DNA of 64,000 nucleotides from Poa pratensis (lineage: Eukaryota; Streptophyta; Magnoliopsida; Poales; Poaceae). The notes below the pieces were generated by a model. The model searched no databases, was not told the origin of the DNA, and was given only the letters and a program-made list of their open reading frames with translations. The stretch lies in the NCBI GenBank assembly GCA_947311845.1, contig CAMZMU010000062.1:50620716-50684715 (forward strand). The letters run 5' to 3'. Shown in pieces: positions 22,380 through 32,893 of this stretch (positions are counted from its first letter, which is position 1; each line of letters opens with the position of its first letter). The position numbers and the translations under genes were made by a program.

Positions 22380-23893
22380 TGATGCATGTAAAATGCATAC
22401 ATGAACTTTACATTTTATTACATGTTATTTGCATCATATAAGGGTTATATTCATGATTTATATTAAGTTTTGGGGATAATTAACAACTCCCCCATTTTTC
22501 TGGAATTAACCCTGCACTGTCAGAAAACCCCTTTTTCTATATTTTTACGTTTCAGGCGACCAAACGACGTCCAAATGACCTGAAACTTTACGGGGATCAC
22601 TTTTTTGTAAGGAACGAAACGTAGGCGCAAAGGAATCGAAGAAACGGAGACCAGACGGCAGAAAGGGGTGGGCCCACGCGGCCAGATTCCCTGACCGCGT
22701 GGGGCCCTCATCCTGGACCTCGGGCCTCCGCTGCCGTCGAAATTTCTTCCCGAAGCTTCGTCTTGACCTAAAAACGACTATATATAGACCCCCCCAGGGC
22801 TTTCGCGAAAGGGAGCGCCGCCGAAACACAGAAACCACGAAACAGAGACCTGGAGCTGCAGATTGGAGGGGGAAACTCCGGCGGGGCGCTGCCGGGGCGG
22901 TCTCCTTCTTCTCCAACGACTTCTCCACCGTCTCCATGATGAAGGGGGAGTAGTCCACCCCTGGACTTGGGTTTGTGGTGGTAACTTATGTATCTCTCCT
23001 CTCTTTGAGCTTCACTAATTAGTACCGTATGAGCTGCTGAACATGATTACGGTCATCTATGTAATTCCTATGGTGGATATTGTGGTATGAGATGATTTGT
23101 TATGCATTTACCGTTGTGTTGGAGCTTTTATGATTTGTCATACTTTGGAGATATTCTATGATGCATGTGATGGTTTGATTTATGCATAATGCCTTGTTTA
23201 TCCTTGTCATGAGGTGATTGACACCACCAAGTGTGGATAGATGAGAGAGATGTGGTCATGCACACGAATTATGAATCATTGCACTAGTGTTTAGAATATT
23301 GTCCATTATGAAGTATGATGTATGTGAGTACGGGATGGCCGACGTGACACGGCATATGTATTGAGTGACATGTGAAATACAGCCCAACATCCTTTATCTG
23401 GGGGTAAAAAGAAAGAGAATGATGTGGGAGTGACAGCAGCCATGCTAGCCTTGCGGGGGTGACATAGCACACAAATGAGTATTTTTTTCAACTATGTGTT
23501 TTAGGACATATAGTTGTCATTAAAAGCTACCATTAAAACATGACAATTGTGTGTACTTTATCTATAACATGATAATCACCGTAGATGAGAGAGAGAGAAG
23601 ATTAAGTGAACCCATGAACCCATGTCCATTGTTCCTATAAGAGAAAACATTTGTCTTGTCCTCTTGCATTGAAGAGGATTGGGACACTTTTACATTCTCG
23701 TTTTGTTACATCAAACTTCCATCCATTAAATCAACCACCTTGTTCTTTAAACTTGTTTAGTGTATAATCAACTAAAACTTGTGACACTTTAGTTGTAGGG
23801 AATAGATAACTTTTTCTTCTTGCTCTTGCGGATCGATACCTTACTTCCACATTGAGAGATGCTACAGTGATCCCCTGCGCTTGGGGGTTATCA
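22380..23893. repeat. Solo LTR (1514 bp), TSD ATTGT
   Basis: Starts TGATGCATGTAAAATGCATAC and ends GGGGTTATCA, flanked by ATTGT at 22375-22379 and 23894-23898. No internal domain is attached. It inserted into the MULE within a few bases of the stop of the zinc-finger gene. It is closely similar to the truncated LTR at 54966. Confidence 0.88.
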
Positions 23894-23898
23894 ATTGT

Positions 23899-24466
23899 TT
23901 ACTGACTAATGATCAGCACATAGACAACTCCAAGAGCAATTGCACATATATAAAAAATTGCAGCCATCAGATTGTCCTGCTTCTTCAGATCGACAAGTTT
24001 CTGTAGCTGATTGTTCATCTTCTTCAACTCGGCCTTCACTTCCGCAAGCCCATCCGCATTCTGCACCGTAGCAACCCCCGTAGCAGATCCCAATTGCTCC
24101 ACCGCCAACAGCAAATTGGGGCCAGGGATGTGCCCTCCTTTTCAACCCTCTTGATGTCTACTCGAAATGGTCGCATGTCGGCAGATCCTGAAAATAAGAA
24201 AATATGAACCGTAATTCGCAAATCGGATGAAAACCCAAAATTGAGGAAAATAAAACGAAATTGGGAGAGTGGAAACTCAGATCTCACCTTCTCCAACTCT
24301 GGTTTGCTCTCACATTTCACATACTCGCGTCCGGCGTTGCCATTCTTGTCGCTCGTGGTGACTCGCCGCTTCAGGGGCGCCGTCCGTGGGCAATCAGGGC
24401 ACCTTCCCAGCGGCACTGGACCGTAACTCGGCCATTTACGCTGGCAGAAGCGGAGCTCGACGACAT
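23899..24466 (-). pseudogene. GRF-type zinc finger plus C-terminal membrane segment gene, decayed
   Basis: Two-exon gene inside the MULE. Exon 1 (24466-24288) starts M-S-S-S-S-A-S-A and, after a 1-nt shift, gives L-G-R-C-P-D-C-P-R-T-A-P-L-K-R and G-R-E-Y-V-K-C-E-S, a GRF-type zinc-binding pattern. The intron is 24287-24188 (GTGAGA...TTTTCAG, 100 bp). Exon 2 gives D-L-P-T-C-D-H-F-E and then TAG where Trp is expected, followed by frameshifts. The last readable part has a coiled-coil-like E-V-K-A-E-L-K-K-M-N-N-Q-L-Q-K-L and a hydrophobic tail (F-Y-I-C-A-I-A-L-G-V-V-Y-V-L), so the parent was probably membrane-anchored. Function unknown. Confidence 0.65.
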
Positions 24467-24895
24467 ACCTCTACCGCCAGCGTTGCTGCGCGCTGTCGCC
24501 GGAGAAGAAGGAGGACGAGAGGATGGGTTGCAACGATCGGAAAGCTCGCGGGGATGGCTCTGGCACGGGGGCGAGATGGCTCTGTTTTCTACCAGCTGAT
24601 GAGGTGGGTCCCGCGGTCGGAGGTGCTCCTGTGGGTCCTTTGCTGATGTGGATTAATTGGGGTCTCACCAGGCTCACATAATTCCAACCCTAAACTGTCC
24701 CTTGCGGTTAAGCCCTGACTGTCGCACGAGGGCTATTTCAGCCACGAGATGGCGTCGCACGTGAGCTATTTCAGGCAACGACGTCGCGTTTTGAACGATT
24801 ACGTGAAACGACGTCGCATGGGAGCTTTTTGCCCTGCTCAAACACTTGTTGGTTTGAGCGATGACGGGAGACACTCTAGGAAAGGTCGTGCATAG

Positions 24896-25812
24896 AAAAC
24901 TACAGTAATTTGGAGTCTTGGACCAAGGCTGAATTCGATGATCATCGACAGGCAAAGCTAAGACGTCTCACAAACCTACGGCTACCTAGCGCACTTGAGG
25001 TGAACAGGAGAACAGATGAGCGGCAGTAGATCCGCGAAGCCCACCAGACCGCAAGGCAGGAGGCCCATGAACAACCCAATGGGCTAGGTGATCAATGAGG
25101 ACGACGGTTATAAGCCACGGCTGTCTCAAAAAAAAACTGTAATTTAAAAACAACTTCCCTTAATGGAATCCTCTCTGCTCTCTCTTTCATGAACTCGGTT
25201 CCTTAAATATATCCTCTCCTAGTGTCACTGTTGAGCGATTTTACCGACAGTAGATAGTGGGGGGTGATCTGTGTTGTAGATCCCGTTGGTAGCACTCGAG
25301 ACATATTTATTCAGGTTCAGTCACCTGTAAATAATCGTTTGGTAAAAACTATACTCGTGTTTGTGGGTTGATCTATTCTTTATACTGAGACGCCCCTCGA
25401 GAGGGTGATCTCGATTCCGCAATGGTGGTGGTTTTGCAAAATTGGAATGTAAGGGTGAAGGACATGACTCGGCAAGCCCCTACCTCGCCATATACACGGG
25501 TAGGGATTAGGGTTACAAGTTCCGAGTCAGTTTTCATGTAAAACGATACATTTGTATCCGATTTGAATGGTTACAATCATATCATCGGGATTACATAGCA
25601 ACTAATATTGACTTATCTTGTATTGTAAGTTGATAAGGCATCCTGATCTCCGTGCTACGTCGAGTCCTCCGTGAGAATATCTAAATCCCATGACCTTGAC
25701 AGTAGCACTATGTTCTTCTAGATCATACTGAAACTTGACATCATGGAAGCGTGACTCGGCATCGCCAAGTGAAGACTTGTCTTCTACGTAGGCTGGACCG
25801 TCGAGTGTTGTA
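24896..25812. other. Non-coding gap
   Basis: No gene or complete TE is supported. The stretch at 25.2-25.7 kb has moderate-GC sequence with short stop-rich frames and could be a decayed LTR-type fragment, but no terminus is visible. Confidence 0.3.
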
Positions 25813-25953
25813 CTCCTTCCTTATTACTCCATTTGTTCCATATATATTAGATGACTTTCATTTGTCTACATGTGCATGTATCTATATATGTAACATGTCT
25901 AGGTACATCCACACTTGGATAAATGGATGTCATCTAATTTGGAACGGCGAGAG
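25813..25953. mobile_element. Stowaway-like MITE (141 bp), TA target
   Basis: Ends CTCCTTCC...ATTAGATGAC and the inverse GTCATCTAATTTGGAACGGCGAGAG, flanked by TA at 25811-25812 and 25954-25955. The termini are partly decayed. Confidence 0.65.
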
Positions 25954-26826
25954 TATGTGCAATTTTGAGTCGAATCATGAAGAGCTCTTAGGCATACCCG
26001 TGCCAACTGCTGGTGTGAATCAAGGTCATCCAACTAGTTGTGAACTGGGATTTGGCTTAACCAATTGGTATCTCAGATTCAAGTTTTAAACGCAATATCT
26101 GGTGTGGTCGAAAATTAACCAATCAAGTATTCATTAATTTTCATAACATATCTTGTCCATCGGGGAGTCGACAATCAAATTAGTGGACCATTTAAGCCCT
26201 AGGATTCGTTGAGTTCCGTCACTCTGTTCCATTCCGCCAATTCCTATTTCCGCCACCAAATCGAGAGCCTAACAATTCTAGTTGGTGGGATTCCCCCAAC
26301 TTCTTTCTCTTCCAAACCCCGCGACCGCCACCTTCCTGCCAATGTCTTCATCCGTACTAGAGTGCAAATACGCCACCATTGCCCAGGTGGGTGAAGACAA
26401 AGGTCAAGAAGCAACCCACGCTAAGGAATAAAATAGGCTAAACGTGAGTGAGAGTGGTGAGATATAAATATATTGCATAACCCTTTGCATTAGTTCGGAA
26501 TTTTGATATACATGACTAGTGCGACAGTTCTATAAAAGTGAACCCCCTGACCCGGCGATGATTTTCTATCTATAAAATGAATTTGTGGATCTCTCTCAGC
26601 TGATGTGATTTTAATCCAAGGAGTTTTTGCACCCATCGTGATAGACAGTCACACAACCAGAAGCTTGTCTTGCTGCAAGGCTGTGCTCCGACAGCTAACA
26701 ACATGTGTTCGACGTTTTCCCTCTGCGTGAGCCGTTAAAGAGTACGTGAACAACACAAAAATTATGATGTACAACTCGTATGGTGCACAAATTGTGCTAT
26801 GTTTCGATTTCAGTTGTAAACTTGTA
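25954..26826. other. Non-coding gap upstream of the second carboxylesterase
   Basis: Frames are short and interrupted. Nothing recognisable was found between the two Stowaway-like elements. Confidence 0.3.
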
Positions 26827-26918
26827 CTCCTCTGATCCGTTAAAAGTGACGTGGAAAATGAACTAAACATGTACAATTTCCTTGTACAACTTGCGACACT
26901 TCATTGGATCCGAGGGAG
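26827..26918. mobile_element. Short Stowaway-like MITE (92 bp)
   Basis: The left end CTCCTCTGATCCGTTAAAAGTGACG matches the inverse of the right end CGACACTTCATTGGATCCGAGGGAG with a few differences. TA lies at both borders (26825-26826, 26919-26920). It ends about 230 bp upstream of the carboxylesterase ATG. Confidence 0.7.
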
Positions 26919-27150
26919 TAAATACTTCTGCAACGAGGCTAGTTCTAATTCTATACAGCATTCACGATGATTTCAAACTGGTCGTTCTCGTCTTGCATCA
27001 ACGACAAAACTTGTCACTTGTCAGGTCTTAAATAAGGATCATGTTGTCAGAGATCAAGTTGCACTCTTGTCCTACACTATTGACCATTGATCGCATCGAA
27101 GATGATGTAACATACACCTCGGTTTCTCCTCCACTCTTAGCTCAAACGGA

Positions 27151-28152
27151 ATGGCCGGTACTGAGGGCGCGCACCAGCCGCCGGCCTTGCCGTGGACGGT
27201 GCGCGTTCAACTGGCGGCGTTTTCGTTTGCGCACCGCCCCGACGGTAGCGTCCGGCGCCTCTTCTGCTCCCTCGCCGACCTCCACGCGGCCGCGAAGCCT
27301 CGCCCGGACGCCTCGGGGGTGCGCTCCGCCGACGTCACCGTCGATGCGTCCCGGGGCCTCTGGGCGCGCGTCTTCTCCCCCTCGTCGGCAGCCGAGGCGC
27401 CGCTCCCCGTCGTCGTCTACTTTCACGGCGGCGGCTTCACCCTATTCTCCGCGGCGTCCCGCCCCTACGACGCCCTCTGCCGCCGCCTCTGCAGCGGGCT
27501 CGGCGCTGTGGTCGTATCCGTGAACTACCGCCTCGCGCCCGAGCACCGTTTCCCAGCCGCCTACGACGACGGCCTGGACGTGCTCCGCTACCTCGACGCC
27601 AACGGCCTCCCTGCCGACGCCGCTGTCCCTGTGGACCTCTCCAGCTGCTTCCTCGCCGGCGACAGCGCCGGCGGCAACATCGCGCACCACGTGGCCCAGC
27701 GCTGGACGGCAGCCATGCCCACCACAGCCTCGTCGCTCCGCCTCGCCGGCGCGGTTCTGATCCAGCCCTTCTTCGGGGGCGAGGAGCGGACGGAGGCGGA
27801 GGTGGCGCTCGACAGGGTGGGCCTGACGCTGTCGATGGCGTCTTCGGACGCCTACTGGAGGGAGTTCCTGCCGGAGGGCGCCACCCGGGAGCACGTGGCC
27901 GCTCGAGTCTGCGGCGAGCGCGAGGAGCTCGCGGAGGCGTTCCCGCCGGCCATGGTGGCGACCGGCGGGCGCGACCTGCTCAAGGGCTGGCAGGCGCGGT
28001 ACGTGGAGACGCTGCGCGAGAAGGGGAAGCACGTGCGGGTGGTGGAGTACCCCGAAGCCTTCCACGGCTTCCACGCGTTCCCGGAGCTCCCCGACTCCGG
28101 CCAGCTCGTGGAAGACATAAAGCTGTTCGTCGACGAGCATCGGTGTACGTAA
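27151..28152 (+). CDS. CXE18-like: Plant carboxylesterase (CXE), complete
   Basis: Intronless 333-aa alpha/beta hydrolase, normal length for plant CXE enzymes, probably cytosolic since no signal peptide is seen. Motifs: L-P-W near the N-terminus; oxyanion hole H-G-G-G-F (92-96); V-N-Y-R-L-A-P-E-H-R-F-P-A-A-Y-D-D (125-140); G-D-S-A-G-G with nucleophile Ser172; G-G-R-D with Asp275; and F-H-G-F-H with the catalytic His305. All triad residues are present, unlike GID1 gibberellin receptors, which are related but lack the His. The natural substrate is unknown; the family de-esterifies small metabolites and xenobiotics. An upstream ATG at 27041 is in another frame. The gene is a close paralogue of the frameshifted copy at 15304, 11 kb away in the same orientation, so this is a dispersed tandem pair. 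Confidence 0.93.
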   Translation: MAGTEGAHQPPALPWTVRVQLAAFSFAHRPDGSVRRLFCSLADLHAAAKPRPDASGVRSADVTVDASRGLWARVFSPSSAAEAPLPVVVYFHGGGFTLFSAASRPYDALCRRLCSGLGAVVVSVNYRLAPEHRFPAAYDDGLDVLRYLDANGLPADAAVPVDLSSCFLAGDSAGGNIAHHVAQRWTAAMPTTASSLRLAGAVLIQPFFGGEERTEAEVALDRVGLTLSMASSDAYWREFLPEGATREHVAARVCGEREELAEAFPPAMVATGGRDLLKGWQARYVETLREKGKHVRVVEYPEAFHGFHAFPELPDSGQLVEDIKLFVDEHRCT

Positions 28153-28258
28153 GAATCGACGAGCATCGGTTTTCTCAATGTACCTTTGCGTGAATCCGTT
28201 GCTGGCGATGTTTCTGTGCGTGTACTGTGATGGGCAAGCGAAACATTTCAGCCCGCTG

Positions 28259-28264
28259 AATAAA
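28259..28264 (+). terminator. Polyadenylation signal of the 27151 carboxylesterase
   Basis: AATAAA lies 107 bp after the stop codon, in AT-richer sequence typical of a plant 3' UTR. Confidence 0.6.
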
Positions 28265-28559
28265 ACTTGCACCTGTACTGTACTGTACAGCAAAATCTTA
28301 CTTTGCTGTTCCTGTAATTTTCCTTGCCACCACAAAAACAGATCGCTTCTTTTCTGCTTTGCTCGCAAACCATCTTACTTTGGTTTCCCGTCGGAAAGAG
28401 AGAGCACATCAAGCGATAGCTCAAAGCTGAGAGAACTGGATGAGGGAAAGAGGAGCCAGAACCACACGTAAGTTGGACCCATCAATAAGTAATAGAAAGG
28501 TCATCAGTCACCTATATAATGTTGTGCGACATAAAAAAGTTTTAGTTGCACAGGTTATG

Positions 28560-29476
28560 AATACGTCCGCTGAATTTGCAATTTAGGCGGGCACTTGTAG
28601 GAGACAAGAGGGATATTGTTTGGCTACAACTAGTAGAGCGTCTCATGCAGGTTACTCTTTCAAAGGCGAACGATACTTTTAAATGGAAGTTAACGTCTTC
28701 GGGGAGTTTCTCTTTTAAGTCTTTATATGCTGAATATATGAATGGGCACACAATTTTTTTGCACAAATATTTGGGGAAACTACGAATTCCTCTAAAGCTT
28801 AAAATATTCCTTTGGTTTTTAAATAGAGGTGTGTTGTTGACAAAGGACAACTTGGCTAACAAGAATTGGATTGGATGTAAGAAGTGTGTTTTTTGCGATA
28901 CAGAAGAGTCTGTATAACACTTATTATATCTTGTCATTTTGTTAAAAACATTTGGAGACTCATTCATTTTACCTTTAACTTAACACCCCCAACAAGTGTG
29001 TCACATATGTTTGGGTGTTGGTTAAATGGGGTGGACAAATATATTAAAGCACAGATACGTACCGGCGTCTCAGCTTTTCTTTGGGCAATTTTGAATTGCC
29101 GGAATGATATTGTCTTTAACAAAGTTCAAACTTCTCACTTTTTACAGGTTGTCTCCAGAGCTACCCATTGGATCCAAATGTGGTCGTTCCTGCTTCCGGA
29201 AACTCAGCGGGAGCATATGGATTTCGGATGTACTCGAATGATGGCGGTCGTTCGGGCTATCTTTTGCCAAAATGGGTGGCGTCATGCTAGAAAAATAGAT
29301 GAATAGTCTATTGCTTTTTTACTGGCTTATTTTTGTGTCCACACTGTGTGCTCAGTGAGATGTAATAATTTGTACCTTTGGATGTTCGTACAATTTTATC
29401 TTAATGAAAAAACGGCCATGTGCATCATTTTGATAAGCCTGGGGCGATGCTCCCATTTCTAATAAAAAAACATATG
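28560..29476 (+). mobile_element. 5'-truncated LINE, C-terminal end of ORF2 and tail
   Basis: From about 28576 the plus strand encodes the zinc-binding region found after plant non-LTR reverse transcriptases: F-K-W-K-L-T-S-S-G-S-F-S, then K-I-F-L-W-F-L, and C-K-K-C-V-F-C. TAA at 28915-28917 interrupts it after E-E-S-V. Coding-like sequence continues in another frame to 29306 (W-A-I-L-N-C-R-N-D-I-V-F). A short A-rich tail (AATAAAAAAA) lies at about 29460-29470. The truncation point and TSD are not clear. Confidence 0.75.
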
Positions 29477-30828
29477 TGGCTCGTCGGCTGTCTCGTATAG
29501 TAGTCGTCTCGATAGACAGAGCTTTCTCCGCTGATGATTACTCATGATAATAGGGCGACAATTGTCTCAGCTTTCAAATGGATCAGGCGTCCAATGGTCG
29601 CTGATGACAGAGATGTGATGGGGTGGCTATGTGTCGCGTAGGTGGACATGGAAGTGAGGTCTACGCCGTTGTTAGGGGACGACACAGACGGAGATCTATC
29701 TATCGCCGGAGCCCGGTAGTGAAAGCTCTCAAGCTAGGAGAGAGTAGGCAGAAAGAGTATTGAGGTGCGAGAGATAGAGGGGCTCAGACGATTCTTCTAA
29801 GGGGAAAGAGGCAGTGGAAGGGACGGTGTTAGGTAAAGTTCGACAGTCCAAATGAAGATGGATTCAGTTGCATAAGAGAAGGCGCTAGGAGCTACGGAGT
29901 AGAAGATAAATGGATGTCCACCCATCATTCAGTGAGAGGAGAGAGAAAGGGAAGGAACTGAGTTTACCTAGATGACGATCGAGTATCCTAAATCAGAGGA
30001 TTACTGGTTGTTTATGTGTAACGTGAACACCAGAATATGGCAGGTTATAAACAGGTCGACGGACATGATTTGTCCGAAAAGTAATTTCGGGGTTTTGGAC
30101 CCTTTTTTCAATTACTAACATGGTATGAAAAATATTATGAACTTTATCATTGTCAAATCTTTTCCAAAAAATTGCAGAAAATCAAAATCGAACTAATTAC
30201 ACTATGCTTAGGGAACATATTTTCCACCTATGATTTTCGAAACTTATTTTCTATTTCAAAAAGTCTTATATAGATCTTTAAAAAATTCCCTAAAATAAAA
30301 ATAAATACTTCAAGATGTAAATGAGACCCAAATAAAAAATAATTTGCTAAATTTCAACCAAGTAAAAGAAAAACTTAAATAAATATTTTTGCTTGACATG
30401 CCAAAGTTAGGTGATTTAAAATGTTAGAGTATGCACTAAGAACCTCGTCCTCCCCCTCTCCTATCGCATGTGCTATTGACTGGCCCTCATCCTTTCCTCT
30501 AGTGTCACCGCCTTCCTGTGCTTCCTCCTCCTCTTGTTCTTCACGTCCGTGTTGTTTCCAAGCCACACTGCGATCTCTAGAGATCATAGGTCGGAGAGAG
30601 AGAGAGAGAGAGTCTCAGAGAGATAATAGGTCGACGCTTTGTCTCGTCAAGATCGGAAGGAGGGGGTGTGTGAGAGAGAAAGCATAGGGTTAGGTTTTTT
30701 TTAGAACAGACATGCATATGTAGTGTATGAACAAATCTCAAACGCAGGTTGAAATCTGCACGTGTGCCATGTCTCTTGTATCGCAAATGATCATTTCAAA
30801 CTGAGCACTTTATATGTGGTGTTTTGCA
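29477..30828. other. Non-coding gap
   Basis: No gene is supported. 30100-30420 is AT-rich, and a (GA)n run lies at about 30594-30614. The frames over 30421-30687 are low-complexity Ser/Cys-rich and are not convincing. Confidence 0.35.
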
Positions 30829-31550
30829 CAGGGACAGAGCCAGGATTCCAACATAGGGGGGGCGAAGTTCGCTGCTGCCCAAAATGTCAACATTTTTTAC
30901 TTAAGCCGAGTCAAAAAAAAATCAGAAACAATCACGAAGCTAATAACTTATAAAAATGAAAAGGCACTGCACACGAGAAGAAACTAGATGATATGCAAAC
31001 TATTGTCATTTGCAGTGCCGTAACAGTTTGGGGATGAAATAATCCACAACGCACCATATCTGCAGCACAGCGGCCCTCAAATTGCATATCCTCCTCCTCA
31101 ATGACTTTACTACAACCCCAAATCCTAAAATCTAGCACATCGGAAGCATCTGATTCAATCTAGATGGAAAACAAAAATCACGTTTGACATAAAGCGTGAA
31201 GTACAGATCGGTGGATGAAGGACAAAACTTGGCTCGTGCAGTTGGGAATCTCGATCGGACCTAGGCGAGAAGCTTCTGCGACGTAAAACTGCTCTAGGTA
31301 TCGACTCGGCGGCAGCAAAATTCTGATCGAGGCTAGTAGCGATTAGAAGAAAATGACCTCTCGTGTTCCAGTGATGGGCATGTGCCGAGGTGGGTTCTTT
31401 TCATATTCGGTCTGCTGTCCATGGGCTTCTTTACATAGTGAAATCTCTCAGGCACCTGGTGAATTAGCGATCTGACTAATCGCTATCAAGTAAAAAGAGG
31501 ATCGTTAGGGGGGCGTCGCCCCCGCTCGTCCCCCCTTGAATCCGTCCCTG
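30829..31550. mobile_element. hAT-like non-autonomous element (722 bp)
   Basis: The ends CAGGGACAGAGCCAGGATTC and the inverse of AATCCGTCCCTG form the CAGGGACGGA-type hAT terminus. Flanking 8-bp repeats GTTTTGCA (30821-30828) and GTCTCGCA (31551-31558) agree at 6 of 8 bases, as expected for an old TSD. G-rich runs lie just inside both ends. Confidence 0.7.
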
Positions 31551-31558
31551 GTCTCGCA

Positions 31559-32870
31559 TCACCAACAGATGGCATGGCCCAAATGTTTGTGTTTTGCAAG
31601 TGCAACACACCCACGAGCCTTGCAAACGGGCATGTATATTTGACCATGGCAGTTTCTCCATCAGGTCCCCGCTCAACCATTTGCTACTTTGTACTAGGTT
31701 TTGCAACCTCGATACAAGATCCAACAAGAAACTAGAAAATCATGAGTAGTCCAATTTCAAAAGGTTTTGAATATCTAGTAGACTCAATAAAAAAATCCTA
31801 GATCGTCGGTAGTTTTATATTTAGAGAATTCACACGCGGTGAGTATTTTCCATAAAACTCAATTAATCATTTGGACCCGTTAGATATTAATCTTGTTTTT
31901 ATCTCCCTTTTGCTTCAATGCCAGATCCACAAAAGTCTAACTCATGCAGTCATTTCCTCTCATGCACCACGAGTCAGCGTATGCTATTTCTCCTTCATCA
32001 CCTCTTCAAATGCAATTAATTAATAATGTCCTTCTATAGGCTAGATTGCATGAATGATAGCCCAACTTTGCTACCAGGAAACTTTTCTGTAAAACTCAAT
32101 CAATATATTTAGAATTGTCGTATTTGAATCCACTTTCTATATCCCTTTCTTGTTCCAGCTAAAGATGCTAAACCCTAAGCCTAGCAAGCCTTCCCTTACA
32201 TGCGCCGCCGCCTGGCGACAGGGGCATGCACTTTCTTCTTCACCCCCATATGTATGATATCGATCGTATGAATTTAGAGACCCTTTGCGTAATATATTTC
32301 TTTTCTTATAACTCAATCAATATGTTGGATCGTCGGATTTGAATCTTGTTTCTAATTCCCCTTCACCTACATTCAAGGCAGATCTCCAAACCCTAGTCAT
32401 CCTTTCCTCACATGCGCCGCCAGGTGACATTCTCCGCCCCTCGGCCTTATGGTTGCTGCAAATACCATCTTCCTCGTTTACAATGTCTCCACACGATTTT
32501 CCACGTCTCTGGTGAGGCGATCACCTAAGTTGTCGGAAACCCTTCTCACCTCATGCCCCTACTATGATACCATAGGCATATTCTGTAACCAGGAAAACGA
32601 AGGACACATCAAGTATATGATATATTGATATATGTAGTTCGTTTTCAAGCATTCATATGCAATATTACGAACATTTTTTCATCTTGTTGGACAATTGATA
32701 CAACAACTTAAAAAACTACATTAAATCGGAGAAAAGGGGGGAAACTCATCCTCTCTAAGCATGGTCATTTCACCATCGCTCTATCATCCCCATCTAGAAA
32801 GAAAAACATAGAAGGATACAAAACAACATAGTCGACTCTAAAAGGTTTCATCAAGAGAAATAAAAATATG
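31559..32870. other. AT-rich gap with a degenerate three-unit repeat
   Basis: Three diverged units of about 215-235 bp start at the motif AACTCAAT(C/T)AAT near 31857, 32093 and 32307. Each is followed by sequence resembling GATCGTCGGATTTGAATC and later ACATGCGCCGCC. No gene is supported. Confidence 0.5.
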
Positions 32871-32893
32871 TTGAGAACTATTGCATCCCCGCA

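Larger units (their letters stand above)
17108..24834. mobile_element. Mutator-like element (MULE), 7.7 kb, 9-bp TSD, with nested LTRs
   Basis: Inverted ends GGGCAAATAGCTC..ATGCGACGTC (17108) and GGGCAAAAAGCTC..ATGCGACGTC (inverse of 24834) are flanked by a perfect 9-bp repeat TGCTCAAAC (17099-17107, 24835-24843), the Mutator signature. End similarity extends for roughly 200-300 bp. GCGACGTC-type motifs recur near the ends. No MURA-type transposase is visible. It holds two decayed minus-strand genes, a ~300-bp repeat array, a tRNA-like segment and two later solo LTRs (18569-20096, 22380-23893). Without the LTRs it is about 4.7 kb. Confidence 0.85.
17018..24895 (+). pseudogene. RNase H-like (LINE-type) fragment split by a Mutator element
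   Basis: 17018-17107 reads M-T-M-E-A-Y-A-I-R-D-A-A-V-L-A-M-E-R-G-C and then E-S-D-A-Q, matching the E-A...A-L...E-S-D pattern of plant non-LTR RNase H domains. Codons continue without a shift at 24844 (L-V-G-L-S-D-D-G-R-H) when the Mutator element and one 9-bp TSD are removed. The stop is at 24893-24895. This supports both the fragment and the insertion boundaries. No other LINE domain was seen on either side. Confidence 0.6.

Noticed and set aside
27442..28368. 308-aa minus-strand ORF opposite the intact carboxylesterase
   Set aside because: A shadow of the GC-rich plus-strand gene; the plus frame has the full catalytic motifs and the minus frame has none.
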